Assembly: GCA_002401155.1 (NCBI GenBank)
Contig: NVSG01000001.1
Location: 496,001-560,000, forward strand
Length of the DNA: 64,000 nucleotides
Reading direction: 5' to 3'
Origin: Hyphomicrobiales bacterium
GTDB taxonomy: Bacteria > Pseudomonadota > Alphaproteobacteria > Rhizobiales > Rhizobiaceae
Shown: positions 55,968 to 64,000 of the stretch, one piece after another
How the letters are laid out: each line of letters begins with the position of its first letter
Numbering within the stretch: the stretch's first letter is position 1
Position numbers and translations under genes: made by a program
The notes under the pieces: model-generated
Seen by the model: the letters and a program-made list of their open reading frames with translations, nothing else
What the model was told of the DNA's origin: nothing
Database searches by the model: none

Positions 55968-56924
55968 TTAAATAAACACCGCCGCATAGGCCGGTGCACT
56001 CACCGCAACCAGATCACCATGGCCAACATTAGACCGTGGACGTGAAGATTCCACATAATCGAATGCATCCTTATCAGACAATAAAGCCTCAAGAGTCAGC
56101 GCATTCAATTTGTGGCCACCACGATAAGAGCGGAAGCAACCAATAATCGGAGCCCCAGCCAGTGCCAGATCGCCAACAGCATCCAATGCCTTATGGCGAA
56201 CAAACTCGTCAGTATATCGCAGTCCTTCAGGATTGATAATTTTGTTATCATCCCCGATTGCAACAGAATTTTCCAATGAAGAGCCAAGTGCAAAACCAGC
56301 CGCCCACAGCCGTTCCACATCTTTCATAAAGCCAAAAGTTCTGGCTCTGCTCAATTCTCTGGTGAAAACATCAGCGTTCATATCAGAAGCAAATTTCTGC
56401 CGCCCAATAATTTCGCTATCAAAATCAATCTCAACTTCAAAACGCGAACCTTCATAAGGGATAAACTCACCCCATGATGCACCCATATCAACCCGTACAG
56501 GTTTATTAACCCGGATATAGCAGCGTGTGGCCGCAAGAGATGTCAAACCACAGCTCAGGATTGCCTCAACAAAGACCTCAGAGCTTCCGTCCATGACGGG
56601 AACTTCCATGCCATCCAGTTCAACAATCACATTATCAACATTCAGCGCCCGCAGAGCAGCCATAAGATGCTCAATCGTTGCCACATGAATGCCTGAAAGA
56701 TTTCCTAACACTGTGCAAAGATCGGTAGCACCAACCTGACGGAGGGTCGCTGGCAAATCTGTCGCCTGCCCGCTATCAGCATCTATAACGCTGAAAATAA
56801 TACCCGTATCGGCATCCGCCGGAAGCAGAGTCATTGAAACAGCCTGGCCCGAATGGACACCTACGCCGTTAAACTCTAATTTCTCGCGAATCGTCGTCTG
56901 GTGTCCCAGTACATCAATCCCCAT
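55968..56924 (-). CDS. lpxC: UDP-3-O-acyl-GlcNAc deacetylase
   Basis: A 318-residue zinc enzyme that commits lipid A synthesis. The zinc ligands are His86 (ATIEHLMAALRAL), His244 and Asp248 (FVRHKALDAVGDLALAG), and the catalytic GHKLNALTLEAL follows. It begins MGIDVLGHQTTIREKLEFNGVGVHSG. The promoter at 57011-57039 contains a CtrA-type box, so synthesis of lipopolysaccharide may be tied to the cell cycle. The start is ATG at 56924. Confidence 0.97.
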   Translation of the reverse strand: MGIDVLGHQTTIREKLEFNGVGVHSGQAVSMTLLPADADTGIIFSVIDADSGQATDLPATLRQVGATDLCTVLGNLSGIHVATIEHLMAALRALNVDNVIVELDGMEVPVMDGSSEVFVEAILSCGLTSLAATRCYIRVNKPVRVDMGASWGEFIPYEGSRFEVEIDFDSEIIGRQKFASDMNADVFTRELSRARTFGFMKDVERLWAAGFALGSSLENSVAIGDDNKIINPEGLRYTDEFVRHKALDAVGDLALAGAPIIGCFRSYRGGHKLNALTLEALLSDKDAFDYVESSRPRSNVGHGDLVAVSAPAYAAVFI

Positions 56925-57010
56925 TAGTCACCCCGCCAATCCGTCCGGTAAAAAACACTCTCAACACAAGAACCCGGAACCTGTTTTGGTCTGTTACTTA
57001 TTGTGCCCTG

Positions 57011-57039
57011 AACATAATTAATCGGAGCTTAATGACCAA
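57011..57039 (-). promoter_or_regulatory. Promoter of lpxC with an internal CtrA-type box
   Basis: On the minus strand TTGGTC (57034-57039) and TATGTT (57011-57016) are 17 bases apart. The spacer contains TTAA-N7-TTAA at 57018-57032, the full consensus binding site of the cell-cycle regulator CtrA. A bound protein here would block the polymerase, so repression is expected. Transcription would begin about 80 bases before the lpxC start. Confidence 0.6.
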
Positions 57040-57118
57040 ATCACGCTTTCTTACCGTATGTTACCAACCTTTACGGGGACTAACGTCTTTTAAACCTTTG
57101 TTTTCAACAGGTTAATAC

Positions 57119-57154
57119 CAAAAAACCCCTTTGTTACGTTTGCAACAAAGGGGT
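57119..57154 (-). terminator. Intrinsic terminator of ftsZ
   Basis: Perfect 11-bp stem ACCCCTTTGTT/AACAAAGGGGT (57125-57154 on the plus strand) followed on the minus strand by TTTTTT. It ends the murC-to-ftsZ transcript and separates it from lpxC. Confidence 0.9.
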
Positions 57155-57177
57155 CATATTTTACTTTTATGCACCAA

Positions 57178-58944
57178 CTAATTTGTCTGTCGGCGCAAAA
57201 ATGCAGGAATATCCAACTGATCGTCCTCGGAAATCGACCGTTCACCGGGAATCAATCGACCATTTGTATCGAGTTGTCCGGTGCGCGGAGCGTATGGATT
57301 ATCATCCACACGAGACGGGGAAGAAACAGCTGGCGTCATCGGAGCCGTCATTTTTGGTTCACCCATCGTTGCGCTTGGTTGAGAAACAGGAGGAACGCCG
57401 CCTGACATCGGTGCCACTTCTGGTTTCATTTCAGCAGCAGGTTTTGCCGGCTCACTGGCACCAAAGCCCTGCTTCAGTTTTCTCAACAGTCCCATCGGAC
57501 CGCGATCATCAGCGTGATGGTCTGAATTTTTATTTTTCTCCGCTACGCTTTCAGCCTTCATTTGAGCTTGTGCAATTGGTGGAAAATCCTTAACTTCCGG
57601 AATTTTCGGTGTCTGGAACACTTTGCCCGGATCTTCTGCGGCAGTTGGCACAAACTCGTTTGCCAGTGGCATCAGTTCGCTTTCAAGGGCAGCACCAAAT
57701 TCATCATCAATAACCGGATCATTGAAAATTCCGGTGGTTGGTTTGAAAGGCTCAAGCGTCACACCTTCTTTTTCCACCGCAGTTATCGGAGCTTTAACAG
57801 GCGCAGCAACGGGAGTTGCAACCGATGCCGTCGGAGCAGCAGGTTTTGTCATAGCCAATGGGCTCACCGCTGGTTTTGCAGAGGCAAGGGATGCCTGACC
57901 AATCGGCGTTTGGATTTTCTGGCGCATGCCAATTGCATCCATTGACTGGGTTGAATCAGAGAGCGCAGGTGCAGCCACCCCTTTATCAATACCGGTAGCA
58001 ACAACAGATACCCGAATCACACCTTCAAGGCTTTCATCAAAGGTCGCACCCAAAATGATGTTGGCTTCTTCGTCAATTTCTTCGCGAATGCGGGTTGCAG
58101 CTTCATCGACTTCAAACAGGGTCAGATCAGCACCACCGGTGATGGAGATCAACAGGCCCTGCGCACCGCGCATGGATGTTTCATCAAGCAGCGGGTTGGA
58201 AATTGCAGCTTCAGCAGCAGCCAATGCCCGGCCCTCACCACTTGCTTCGCCTGTGCCCATCATGGCTTTGCCCATTTCGCGCATAACGGAGCGAACATCA
58301 GCAAAATCCAGATTGATCAGGCCTTCCTTGACCATCAGATCGGTGATGCAGGCAACACCGGAATAAAGCACTTGGTCAGCCATGCCGAAAGCATCGGCAA
58401 AACCGGTTTTCTCATTGGCGATACGAAACAGGTTCTGGTTTGGAATGACGATCAATGTATCCACATTGTCCTGCAATTCCTGAATGCCGGCTTCCGCAGT
58501 TTTCATGCGGCGCGCGCCTTCAAAATGGAACGGCTTGGTAACCACACCAACTGTCAGGACACCCATTTCGCGAGCTGCTCTGGCAACAACCGGTGCAGCA
58601 CCAGTACCAGTACCACCACCCATACCGGCGGTTACAAAAGCCATATGGGTTCCGTCGAGATAATCACGGATCTCATCAATGCATTCTTCTGCGGCAGCTC
58701 TGCCAACTTCTGGCTGTGAACCGGCACCAAGTCCTTGCGTCACATCCACACCGAGCTGAATAACTTTTTCAGCAGATGACATGCGCAACGCCTGCGCATC
58801 GGTATTTGCAACTACAAACTCAACTTCTTCCAGACCACCATTGATCATATTATTAACAGCGTTACCGCCGCCGCCGCCAACACCAAAGACAGTAATTTTG
58901 GGCTTCAGCTCTGTGATATCAGGCTTTTTCAAATTAATAGTCAT
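57178..58944 (-). CDS. ftsZ: Cell division protein FtsZ
   Basis: A 588-residue tubulin-like GTPase that forms the Z ring. The tubulin signature GGGTGTG is at 109-115 and the N-terminal GTP loop is [15 protein letters not shown] long variable Pro/Ala-rich linker (about 320-570) leads to the conserved tail ([15 protein letters not shown]) that binds FtsA and ZipA-like partners. The linker is long, as in rhizobia. The start at 58944 has GGAG eight bases upstream; the 13 codons before it are rejected. Ends at the terminator 57119-57154. Confidence 0.97.
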   Translation of the reverse strand: MTINLKKPDITELKPKITVFGVGGGGGNAVNNMINGGLEEVEFVVANTDAQALRMSSAEKVIQLGVDVTQGLGAGSQPEVGRAAAEECIDEIRDYLDGTHMAFVTAGMGGGTGTGAAPVVARAAREMGVLTVGVVTKPFHFEGARRMKTAEAGIQELQDNVDTLIVIPNQNLFRIANEKTGFADAFGMADQVLYSGVACITDLMVKEGLINLDFADVRSVMREMGKAMMGTGEASGEGRALAAAEAAISNPLLDETSMRGAQGLLISITGGADLTLFEVDEAATRIREEIDEEANIILGATFDESLEGVIRVSVVATGIDKGVAAPALSDSTQSMDAIGMRQKIQTPIGQASLASAKPAVSPLAMTKPAAPTASVATPVAAPVKAPITAVEKEGVTLEPFKPTTGIFNDPVIDDEFGAALESELMPLANEFVPTAAEDPGKVFQTPKIPEVKDFPPIAQAQMKAESVAEKNKNSDHHADDRGPMGLLRKLKQGFGASEPAKPAAEMKPEVAPMSGGVPPVSQPSATMGEPKMTAPMTPAVSSPSRVDDNPYAPRTGQLDTNGRLIPGERSISEDDQLDIPAFLRRQTN

Positions 58945-59016
58945 AGTTTCGTCTCCAGTTGGGGTCCGATGGGCAGCACCCACCTTAGAACCTTGTAGTT
59001 TGCGTTGCCGCCCTAA

Positions 59017-60348
59017 TTAAAAACTCTCTTTTAGCCAATTTCCAAAACGCGAAAATGGCCCACTCTGTCTGCTCATCGAGCTTCTTGATCTGCTCCGATG
59101 ACCGGAAAAATTCTCATATTGTGCAATCTGCGGATAGATCAACAATCCAACCGCGGTCGAAAATGCAGGTCCCTTTGCAGCTGCCGGCATGCCGGAAATA
59201 CCCAAAGGCCGACCGAGCCGCACATTGCGCGACAACACTCGCCGCGCCATTTCAGCAAGGCCGTTGAGCTGGCTGCCACCGCCCGTTAACACAAGCCGCT
59301 TGCCAACCACATCGGCAAAACCTGATTTGGCCAATCGATCACGGATCATCTCCAGTGTTTCTTCAACCCGCGGGCGAATAATTCTGTTCAAATGACTGAC
59401 AGGCACCTGAGTTGGAATATCCTGATCATCTTCTGCCACTTGAGGGATAGATATCATCGCGTTGACATCCTCAGTACCATTCAGCACAGAACCGTGGAGA
59501 ACCTTCAGTTTTTCCGCATCATCAAGGCGCGTGGAAAGACCTCTTGCAATATCCATTGTCACATGATTGCCGCCAATCGCAATTGCATCAGCAAATACAA
59601 AACGACCATCCATAAAGATTGATAATGTGGTAGTGCCACCACCAATATCGATGCAGGCACAGCCCATCTGCGCTTCATCTTCAACCAACGCCGCCAGACC
59701 TGCCGCATAAGGTGTCGCCACCATTGCTTCAACCGACAAATGTGCCCGGTTAATGCAGAGTTCCAGATTACGCAGCGGTGCATTTTCAGCCGTAACCACG
59801 TGCATATCAACGCCGAGCCGTTCGCCAATCATGCCGCGCGGTTGAATGATACCGTGATCACCATCAAGCGAATAACCAATAGGAAGTGAGTGCACCACAG
59901 AACGCTCCGGTGCCAAAGCGTGTTCCGCTCCAACCCGCAAAACCTGTGCGATGTCTTTATCTTCAACCGCATAGCCATCAAGCGAAATATCAGCCGAGAA
60001 GGCTTCACTAACAAGACGGCCTGAAGATACGTTCATAATCAGGGATTCAACCATAATCCCTGCCATACGTTCCGCCGCATCAACCGCATGACGAATAGCC
60101 TGTTCCGCTGCATCAAGATCAACGATAACACCGCTTTTAATACCGCGGGAACGCTGGTGACCAATGCCAAGGATTTCAATCGTGTGACTGCGCCCGGCCA
60201 ATACCAAACCATCTTCACGAGGTTCAAGCTTTGCAATCAGGCAGCAAATTTTTGATGTACCAATATCAAGCACACTTACAATAACCGAGCGTTTGCTCGG
60301 TAAAGGCTTCATGCGCGGCAAAAAGCCATCACGGGAAAGAAGACTCAT
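59017..60348 (-). CDS. ftsA: Cell division protein FtsA
   Basis: A 443-residue actin-like ATPase that tethers FtsZ to the membrane. Motifs are SVLDIGTSKICCLIAKL (phosphate 1), CACIDIGGGTTTLSIFMDG (phosphate 2) and VLTGGGSQLNGLAEMA (adenosine). A C-terminal amphipathic helix (FGNWLKESF) attaches to the membrane. Its start codon overlaps the stop of ftsQ (ATGA), so the two are coupled. Confidence 0.97.
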   Translation of the reverse strand: MSLLSRDGFLPRMKPLPSKRSVIVSVLDIGTSKICCLIAKLEPREDGLVLAGRSHTIEILGIGHQRSRGIKSGVIVDLDAAEQAIRHAVDAAERMAGIMVESLIMNVSSGRLVSEAFSADISLDGYAVEDKDIAQVLRVGAEHALAPERSVVHSLPIGYSLDGDHGIIQPRGMIGERLGVDMHVVTAENAPLRNLELCINRAHLSVEAMVATPYAAGLAALVEDEAQMGCACIDIGGGTTTLSIFMDGRFVFADAIAIGGNHVTMDIARGLSTRLDDAEKLKVLHGSVLNGTEDVNAMISIPQVAEDDQDIPTQVPVSHLNRIIRPRVEETLEMIRDRLAKSGFADVVGKRLVLTGGGSQLNGLAEMARRVLSRNVRLGRPLGISGMPAAAKGPAFSTAVGLLIYPQIAQYENFSGHRSRSRSSMSRQSGPFSRFGNWLKESF

Positions 60349-61328
60349 ATCTTACCTCCCCCGTAGCGAGCTTTATGCAGCGCCTTTTTCATTGTTTGCA
60401 ATTGTTCGTTATGCGCCAACTTCCGCTCATCTGCGCTTTGCTGGGAAAGACGGATGGTAAAACGGTCGGGCAAACGCATGTCCACCACCTCAAGATCGCG
60501 GGCAAGAATATCCTGCTCGCCCTGCAATTTGTAGAGCGCATCAAGAGCATCAGCGGCACCGTTTTCAGGCAGCATCACTTTTATGCCGCCCATCATGGTC
60601 AAATCCCAACGACGGTCCGCAACTCGCACATAGGCGATGGATAGCGCGCTAAGAGATGGATAATCACCAATGATTTTAAAGAAATCCTGCGCCGCAACAT
60701 TCGCGCCATGCCCAACGATATACGGCAAACGGGTATATTCCGGATATTCTGACAATTCAGCCAGATCGCTCAGCACCGTACCATCGTTTGAAATCAGCTT
60801 GACCTCACCTTCGATCTGCCAAATGGCAAACGGCACATGTTCCACGATATCGATGGCCAGCGTATCAGGATAGATTTTTAAAACCTTGCTTTCCTTCACC
60901 CAGGAAATTTCAGTAATCGCAGCGCGCGCATCGCGCGCGCTAAGATCCATCAAAGGAATATTCAAACTACCGCCCAATTGCTTGCGAATATCGCTCAATT
61001 GAACATGGGTAGCACCGCTCATATTAATGTGCTTGACGACAAAACCAGCACTCGATGTAACATTAGCAAATCGAACCGGATTGCTGCTCGTCCAGCCCAA
61101 ATAGCCACTGATCAGAGCAACAATTAAGCCGACGCTAATCCAAAGAAAACGCGGCACAGAAAAACCTTCATCACCAATACGGGACATCATCCGCAACGGT
61201 TTGCGCAAAACACGCGGAAGCACGAGCCGACGCTGCGCTGAATGCGCAATATCTGCTGGTTGCTCACCATTCTTGCTGTGAAAAGCCTTAGGGCCTAACG
61301 ATTGCAAGTTGCATCCTCCACCATCCAT
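60345..61328 (-). CDS. ftsQ: Cell division protein FtsQ
   Basis: A 327-residue divisome protein with a long cytoplasmic N-terminus (about 1-60), one membrane segment (about 61-80, FLWISVGLIVALISGYLGW) and a periplasmic POTRA domain (FVVKHINMSGATHVQLSDIRKQLGG) followed by the beta domain (WVKESKVLKIYPDTLAIDIVEHVPFAIW). It links early and late divisome proteins. Its first 34 bases overlap the end of ddl. FtsA follows with a 4-base overlap. Confidence 0.93.
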   Translation of the reverse strand: MDGGGCNLQSLGPKAFHSKNGEQPADIAHSAQRRLVLPRVLRKPLRMMSRIGDEGFSVPRFLWISVGLIVALISGYLGWTSSNPVRFANVTSSAGFVVKHINMSGATHVQLSDIRKQLGGSLNIPLMDLSARDARAAITEISWVKESKVLKIYPDTLAIDIVEHVPFAIWQIEGEVKLISNDGTVLSDLAELSEYPEYTRLPYIVGHGANVAAQDFFKIIGDYPSLSALSIAYVRVADRRWDLTMMGGIKVMLPENGAADALDALYKLQGEQDILARDLEVVDMRLPDRFTIRLSQQSADERKLAHNEQLQTMKKALHKARYGGGKI

Positions 61329-62221
61329 GTCACCAATTCTTCAAATGTGTGGCCAGCATGTGCGGCCAGTTCAGGTAATAATGAGGTTGGGGTCATGCCC
61401 GGCTGAGTATTTACTTCCAGCCAAATCAGTTCACCACTTCCCATCAAGCCATCGTCGAGACGGAAATCTGAGCGGGAAACACCCCGACATCCCATCACTT
61501 CATGAGCTTTGAGGGACAGTGTCTGTATCTTTTGGTAAATATTTGGTAAACATTTTGCCGGACATTCATGTTTTAAGGCGTTCTCACCATATTTTGCGTC
61601 AAAATCGTAAAAGCTAGGGCCATCCTGAATGATTTCGGTCACCCCGAGAGCCACATTACCCATCACAGCACAGGTCAATTCGCGTCCAGCGACGTATTTT
61701 TCCACCATGATTCGGTCGCTATAGGGCCATTCATCAGAATATAATTCCTGCGGCGGCTTCTCCATATCTTCACGCACAATCAGGATACCAAGCGACGATC
61801 CTTCGGCCACCGGTTTAATCACATATGGCGGCTTCATCGCGTGCTTTTCCGCAGCTTCAAGCCGATGCATCACCAGTGAGGGTGCAACTGGAATACCAGC
61901 AGATTTTGCAACCCGCTTTGAAAGCTCTTTATTCATCGCAAGGGAGGACGCCAAAACGCCGGAATGAGTATAGGGAATTTCCAAATATTCAAGAATCCCC
62001 TGAATAGTCCCATCTTCGCCGTAAGGACCATGCAGAGCATTGAAAGCAACGTCAGGTTTCAGCTCAGCCAAATGATTGGAGACGTCCCGCGTCACATCAA
62101 CTTCGGTGACCTTATAGCCAGCATTGCGCAACCCTTGCGCGCAGTCTTTGCCGGAAGACAAGGAAACCTCACGCTCCGAGGAAAATCCTCCAAGAAGCAC
62201 AGCTACATGTTTCGCAGTCAT
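61295..62221 (-). CDS. ddl: D-alanine-D-alanine ligase
   Basis: A 308-residue ATP-grasp enzyme that makes the D-Ala-D-Ala dipeptide for peptidoglycan. It contains LLGGFSSEREVSLSSG, the HGPYGEDGTIQGILEYLEIPYTHSG segment, PYVIKPVAEGSSLGI and LEVNTQPGMTPTSLLPE. The start at 62221 has AAAGGATG upstream; 30 codons upstream of it are rejected. It lies in the conserved murB-ddl-ftsQ order. Confidence 0.97.
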   Translation of the reverse strand: MTAKHVAVLLGGFSSEREVSLSSGKDCAQGLRNAGYKVTEVDVTRDVSNHLAELKPDVAFNALHGPYGEDGTIQGILEYLEIPYTHSGVLASSLAMNKELSKRVAKSAGIPVAPSLVMHRLEAAEKHAMKPPYVIKPVAEGSSLGILIVREDMEKPPQELYSDEWPYSDRIMVEKYVAGRELTCAVMGNVALGVTEIIQDGPSFYDFDAKYGENALKHECPAKCLPNIYQKIQTLSLKAHEVMGCRGVSRSDFRLDDGLMGSGELIWLEVNTQPGMTPTSLLPELAAHAGHTFEELVTWMVEDATCNR

Positions 62222-62413
62222 AAGGCATCCTTTCAAAGACAGAAACGCGCCCTTCGGCCATCCCCCCATCCGGAACCGCCAAAGAGTGCCCGTGGAATTT
62301 CTTCCACCCACAATAATCGTGTTTACCTGCCTGTAACTGGATACTCAAAACGTGCGTTATTTAAGACAACAACACATTCCGGAAGCGCTCGGTTTTCCGA
62401 TGTCAACTTCCTT

Positions 62414-62425
62414 GGGTCTAGACCC
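62414..62425. repeat. Perfect 12-bp palindrome between murB and ddl
   Basis: GGGTCTAGACCC lies in the 239-base gap between the murB stop and the ddl start. Its half GGGTCTA recurs at 44668 in the palindrome between uvrD and lysM. No T-run follows it. The gap otherwise shows nothing that I recognise. Confidence 0.4.
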
Positions 62426-62460
62426 TTGATTTGCGAACCACCGCGAACCAAATAACTTCT

Positions 62461-63414
62461 TCAAATCTTGCCTTCTACTTCGCAACCGGGTTCAAATCTC
62501 CCGATACGCTTGATTTCCCATTGTAGAGAAATTCCTGAATTTTCCATTACTTTTGCGCGAACTGATTCGCCCAATTGCTCCAAATCATATGCGCTAGCAT
62601 TACCCGTATTGATCATGAAATTGCAATGCATTTCGCTCATTTGAGCGCCACCAATTTTAAAGCCGCGAAGGCCGGCTTCATCAACCAGTTTCCACGAACT
62701 ATGACCCTCCGGATTTTTGAAAGTCGAACCACCGGTTTTCTCGCGAATTGGCTGCGCAGTTTCGCGGTGATGCTGCACCACATCCATGGCTTTTTGGATA
62801 TCAGCCTTATCTTGCGGCTCGCCTTCCATTAGGCAAGAGGTGAATATCAGCCCCTTATCCGCCTCGCTATGGCGATAGCTATACCCCATATCCGCGTGAC
62901 TGAGCGTATGCTTATTGCCTTGGCGATCAAGCGCTGTCACTTCCTTCACCCGGTTGGTGGTCTCGGCGCCATTAGCCCCGGCATTCATGCGCAGCGCGCC
63001 GCCAATGCCGCCAGGAATACCGTGGTAAAACTCAAACCCGCCAATCCCCAATTCCAAAGCTTTGGCCGCAAGCCGTTTATCCTGCACCGCAGCACCTACC
63101 CGAAGTGTGGTCGAACCTTCTGCTTCAACAAAGCCAAAGCCCTTGGCCGAAAGCCGAATAACAACCCCTTCAATACCACCGTCGCGCACCAGCAAATTGG
63201 AACCAACACCGATAATAGTAATTGGAATTTCAGCAGGCAAATTTTTCAAAAACAATGCAAGATCGACCTCATCTGCAGGCTGAAACAAAACATCTACAGG
63301 GCCACCCACCTGAAACCAGGTGATTTTACTCATGGGGGAGTCGGCAATCAGCCGCCCCCGCAACCCCTCCATCAAGGGCGTTATTTGGGCGAGCAGCTTC
63401 TCACCCGCTGTCAT
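62461..63414 (-). CDS. murB: UDP-N-acetylenolpyruvoylglucosamine reductase
   Basis: A 317-residue FAD enzyme that reduces enolpyruvyl-GlcNAc to UDP-MurNAc. It has [18 protein letters not shown]-binding [19 protein letters not shown], the [21 protein letters not shown] segment and the catalytic Ser/Glu region ([43 protein letters not shown]). The Ser-containing type I MurB pattern is present. Its ATG overlaps the murC stop by four bases. Confidence 0.97.
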   Translation of the reverse strand: MTAGEKLLAQITPLMEGLRGRLIADSPMSKITWFQVGGPVDVLFQPADEVDLALFLKNLPAEIPITIIGVGSNLLVRDGGIEGVVIRLSAKGFGFVEAEGSTTLRVGAAVQDKRLAAKALELGIGGFEFYHGIPGGIGGALRMNAGANGAETTNRVKEVTALDRQGNKHTLSHADMGYSYRHSEADKGLIFTSCLMEGEPQDKADIQKAMDVVQHHRETAQPIREKTGGSTFKNPEGHSSWKLVDEAGLRGFKIGGAQMSEMHCNFMINTGNASAYDLEQLGESVRAKVMENSGISLQWEIKRIGRFEPGCEVEGKI

Positions 63415-64000
63415 TTGGCAAGTTCGTCCGGCAAGGCATAAGCCCATTTTGTGATATCGCCAGCACCAAGGAAGATCACGATATCGCCCGGCTTGGCAAT
63501 TTCAGAAACAATGCCCGCAATCTCCTCCGGACCGCTAATCAAACGCGCATCTCTATGCCCACCAGCACGAAGGCCAGCAACAAGCGCCGCGGAATCAGCA
63601 CCTTCAATCGGCTGCTCCCCGGCCGCATATACAGGCGCAATCAGCACCGTATCCGCATCGTTGAAACAGGCACAAAAATCATCGAAAAGGCTTTCAAGCC
63701 GCGTGTAGCGATGGGGCTGTTTGATGGCAATCACCCTACCCTCGGCGGCATCACGTGAAGCACCAAGAACGGCTTTAATTTCCACCGGATGGTGGGCATA
63801 ATCATCATAAATATCAATATCTTGCCACGATTTAATAAAGGTAAACCTTCGCTTAACACCACCAAAAGAAGCAATACCTTCACGAATTTTCTCGCCGCTC
63901 ACGCCCAGCTCATGGGCAATTGCGATGGCTGCCGTTGCATTTGAAACATTGTGCAAACCGGGCATTGGCAAAGCCAGATCTTCAACCGTCGTTGTCTCTC
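63411..64000 (-). CDS. murC: UDP-N-acetylmuramate-L-alanine ligase, C-terminal part (partial)
   Basis: The C-terminal ~196 residues of the ATP-dependent ligase that adds L-Ala to UDP-MurNAc; the upstream part lies beyond the window's right end. Conserved motifs are [29 protein letters not shown] and [17 protein letters not shown], and the end [17 protein letters not shown]. It overlaps murB by four bases, as usual in dcw clusters. Confidence 0.97.
   Translation of the reverse strand, partial: ETTTVEDLALPMPGLHNVSNATAAIAIAHELGVSGEKIREGIASFGGVKRRFTFIKSWQDIDIYDDYAHHPVEIKAVLGASRDAAEGRVIAIKQPHRYTRLESLFDDFCACFNDADTVLIAPVYAAGEQPIEGADSAALVAGLRAGGHRDARLISGPEEIAGIVSEIAKPGDIVIFLGAGDITKWAYALPDELAK

Overview
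This window is a chromosomal segment of an alphaproteobacterium, most likely of the order Hyphomicrobiales (Rhizobiales), with moderate GC (roughly 45-50% by eye). The evidence is a circularly permuted two-piece tmRNA whose tag reads ANDNYAEARLAA, a PmtA-type phospholipid N-methyltransferase, an SspB-alpha ClpXP adaptor, a CtrA-type box, and the orders gyrA-coaD-ppi-ppi-queA-tgt and murC-murB-ddl-ftsQ-ftsA-ftsZ-lpxC. I see no prophage, transposon, CRISPR array, tRNA or rRNA. Almost everything is housekeeping DNA with short accessory stretches between the blocks.

Layout. 0-0.8 kb: start of ilvI (minus strand) behind a promoter, a 16-residue leader peptide rich in Ile, Leu and Val, and an attenuator-type terminator. 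0.8-4.1 kb: a membrane diguanylate cyclase, miaA, serB and a GNAT acetyltransferase. 4.1-10.1 kb (minus strand): a Do-type protease, DUF2065, hflC, hflK, folA, thyA and pmtA. 10.2-10.6 kb: ssrA (tmRNA). 10.6-15.1 kb: an EamA transporter, an aminotransferase, an M48 metalloprotease with repeats, and a DsbA-like oxidoreductase. 15.3-20 kb: accB-accC-GNAT-aat, facing DUF2155, a methyltransferase and an NDUFA12-like protein. 20-23.8 kb: tgt, queA, ppiB, ppiA, coaD. 24-26.1 kb: an accessory stretch with a small membrane ORF, a long hairpin, a secreted orphan protein, LysE and a GNAT. 26.1-28.9 kb: gyrA. 29.2-33 kb: marC, a Tat-exported metallo-beta-lactamase-fold protein, an HD hydrolase, an uncharacterised secreted protein, sspB, DUF4169 and a ribbon-helix-helix protein. 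33-41.3 kb: a giant AsmA-family protein, a GlcD-type flavoprotein, a ClC protein and a WYL regulator. 41.4-47.1 kb: an orphan ORF, a periplasmic protein, a UvrD helicase, a LysM protein, a methyltransferase, prmA and a DUF1127-like protein. 47.3-53.1 kb: aminopeptidase P, AzlD/AzlC, ligA and a DUF922 protein. 53.2-64 kb: recN, bamD, lpxC, ftsZ, ftsA, ftsQ, ddl, murB and the end of murC.

How the genes work together. The right end makes peptidoglycan precursors, the divisome, lipid A and the outer-membrane assembly machine, and a CtrA-type box lies inside the lpxC promoter, pointing to cell-cycle control. ssrA and sspB encode tag and adaptor of one proteolysis pathway 22 kb apart; aat, HflKC and the Do protease add further protein quality control. 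folA-thyA, accBC, queA-tgt and coaD are conserved metabolic or modification modules.

The most interesting signals are regulatory or at residue level rather than a new multigene system: the ilvI attenuator, the CtrA box in the lpxC promoter, a Tgt that has lost its zinc site, a ClC protein lacking the internal proton glutamate, a GNAT gene coupled to aat, and an operator-like palindrome between a WYL regulator and an orphan ORF. I did not find a convincing new multi-gene system.
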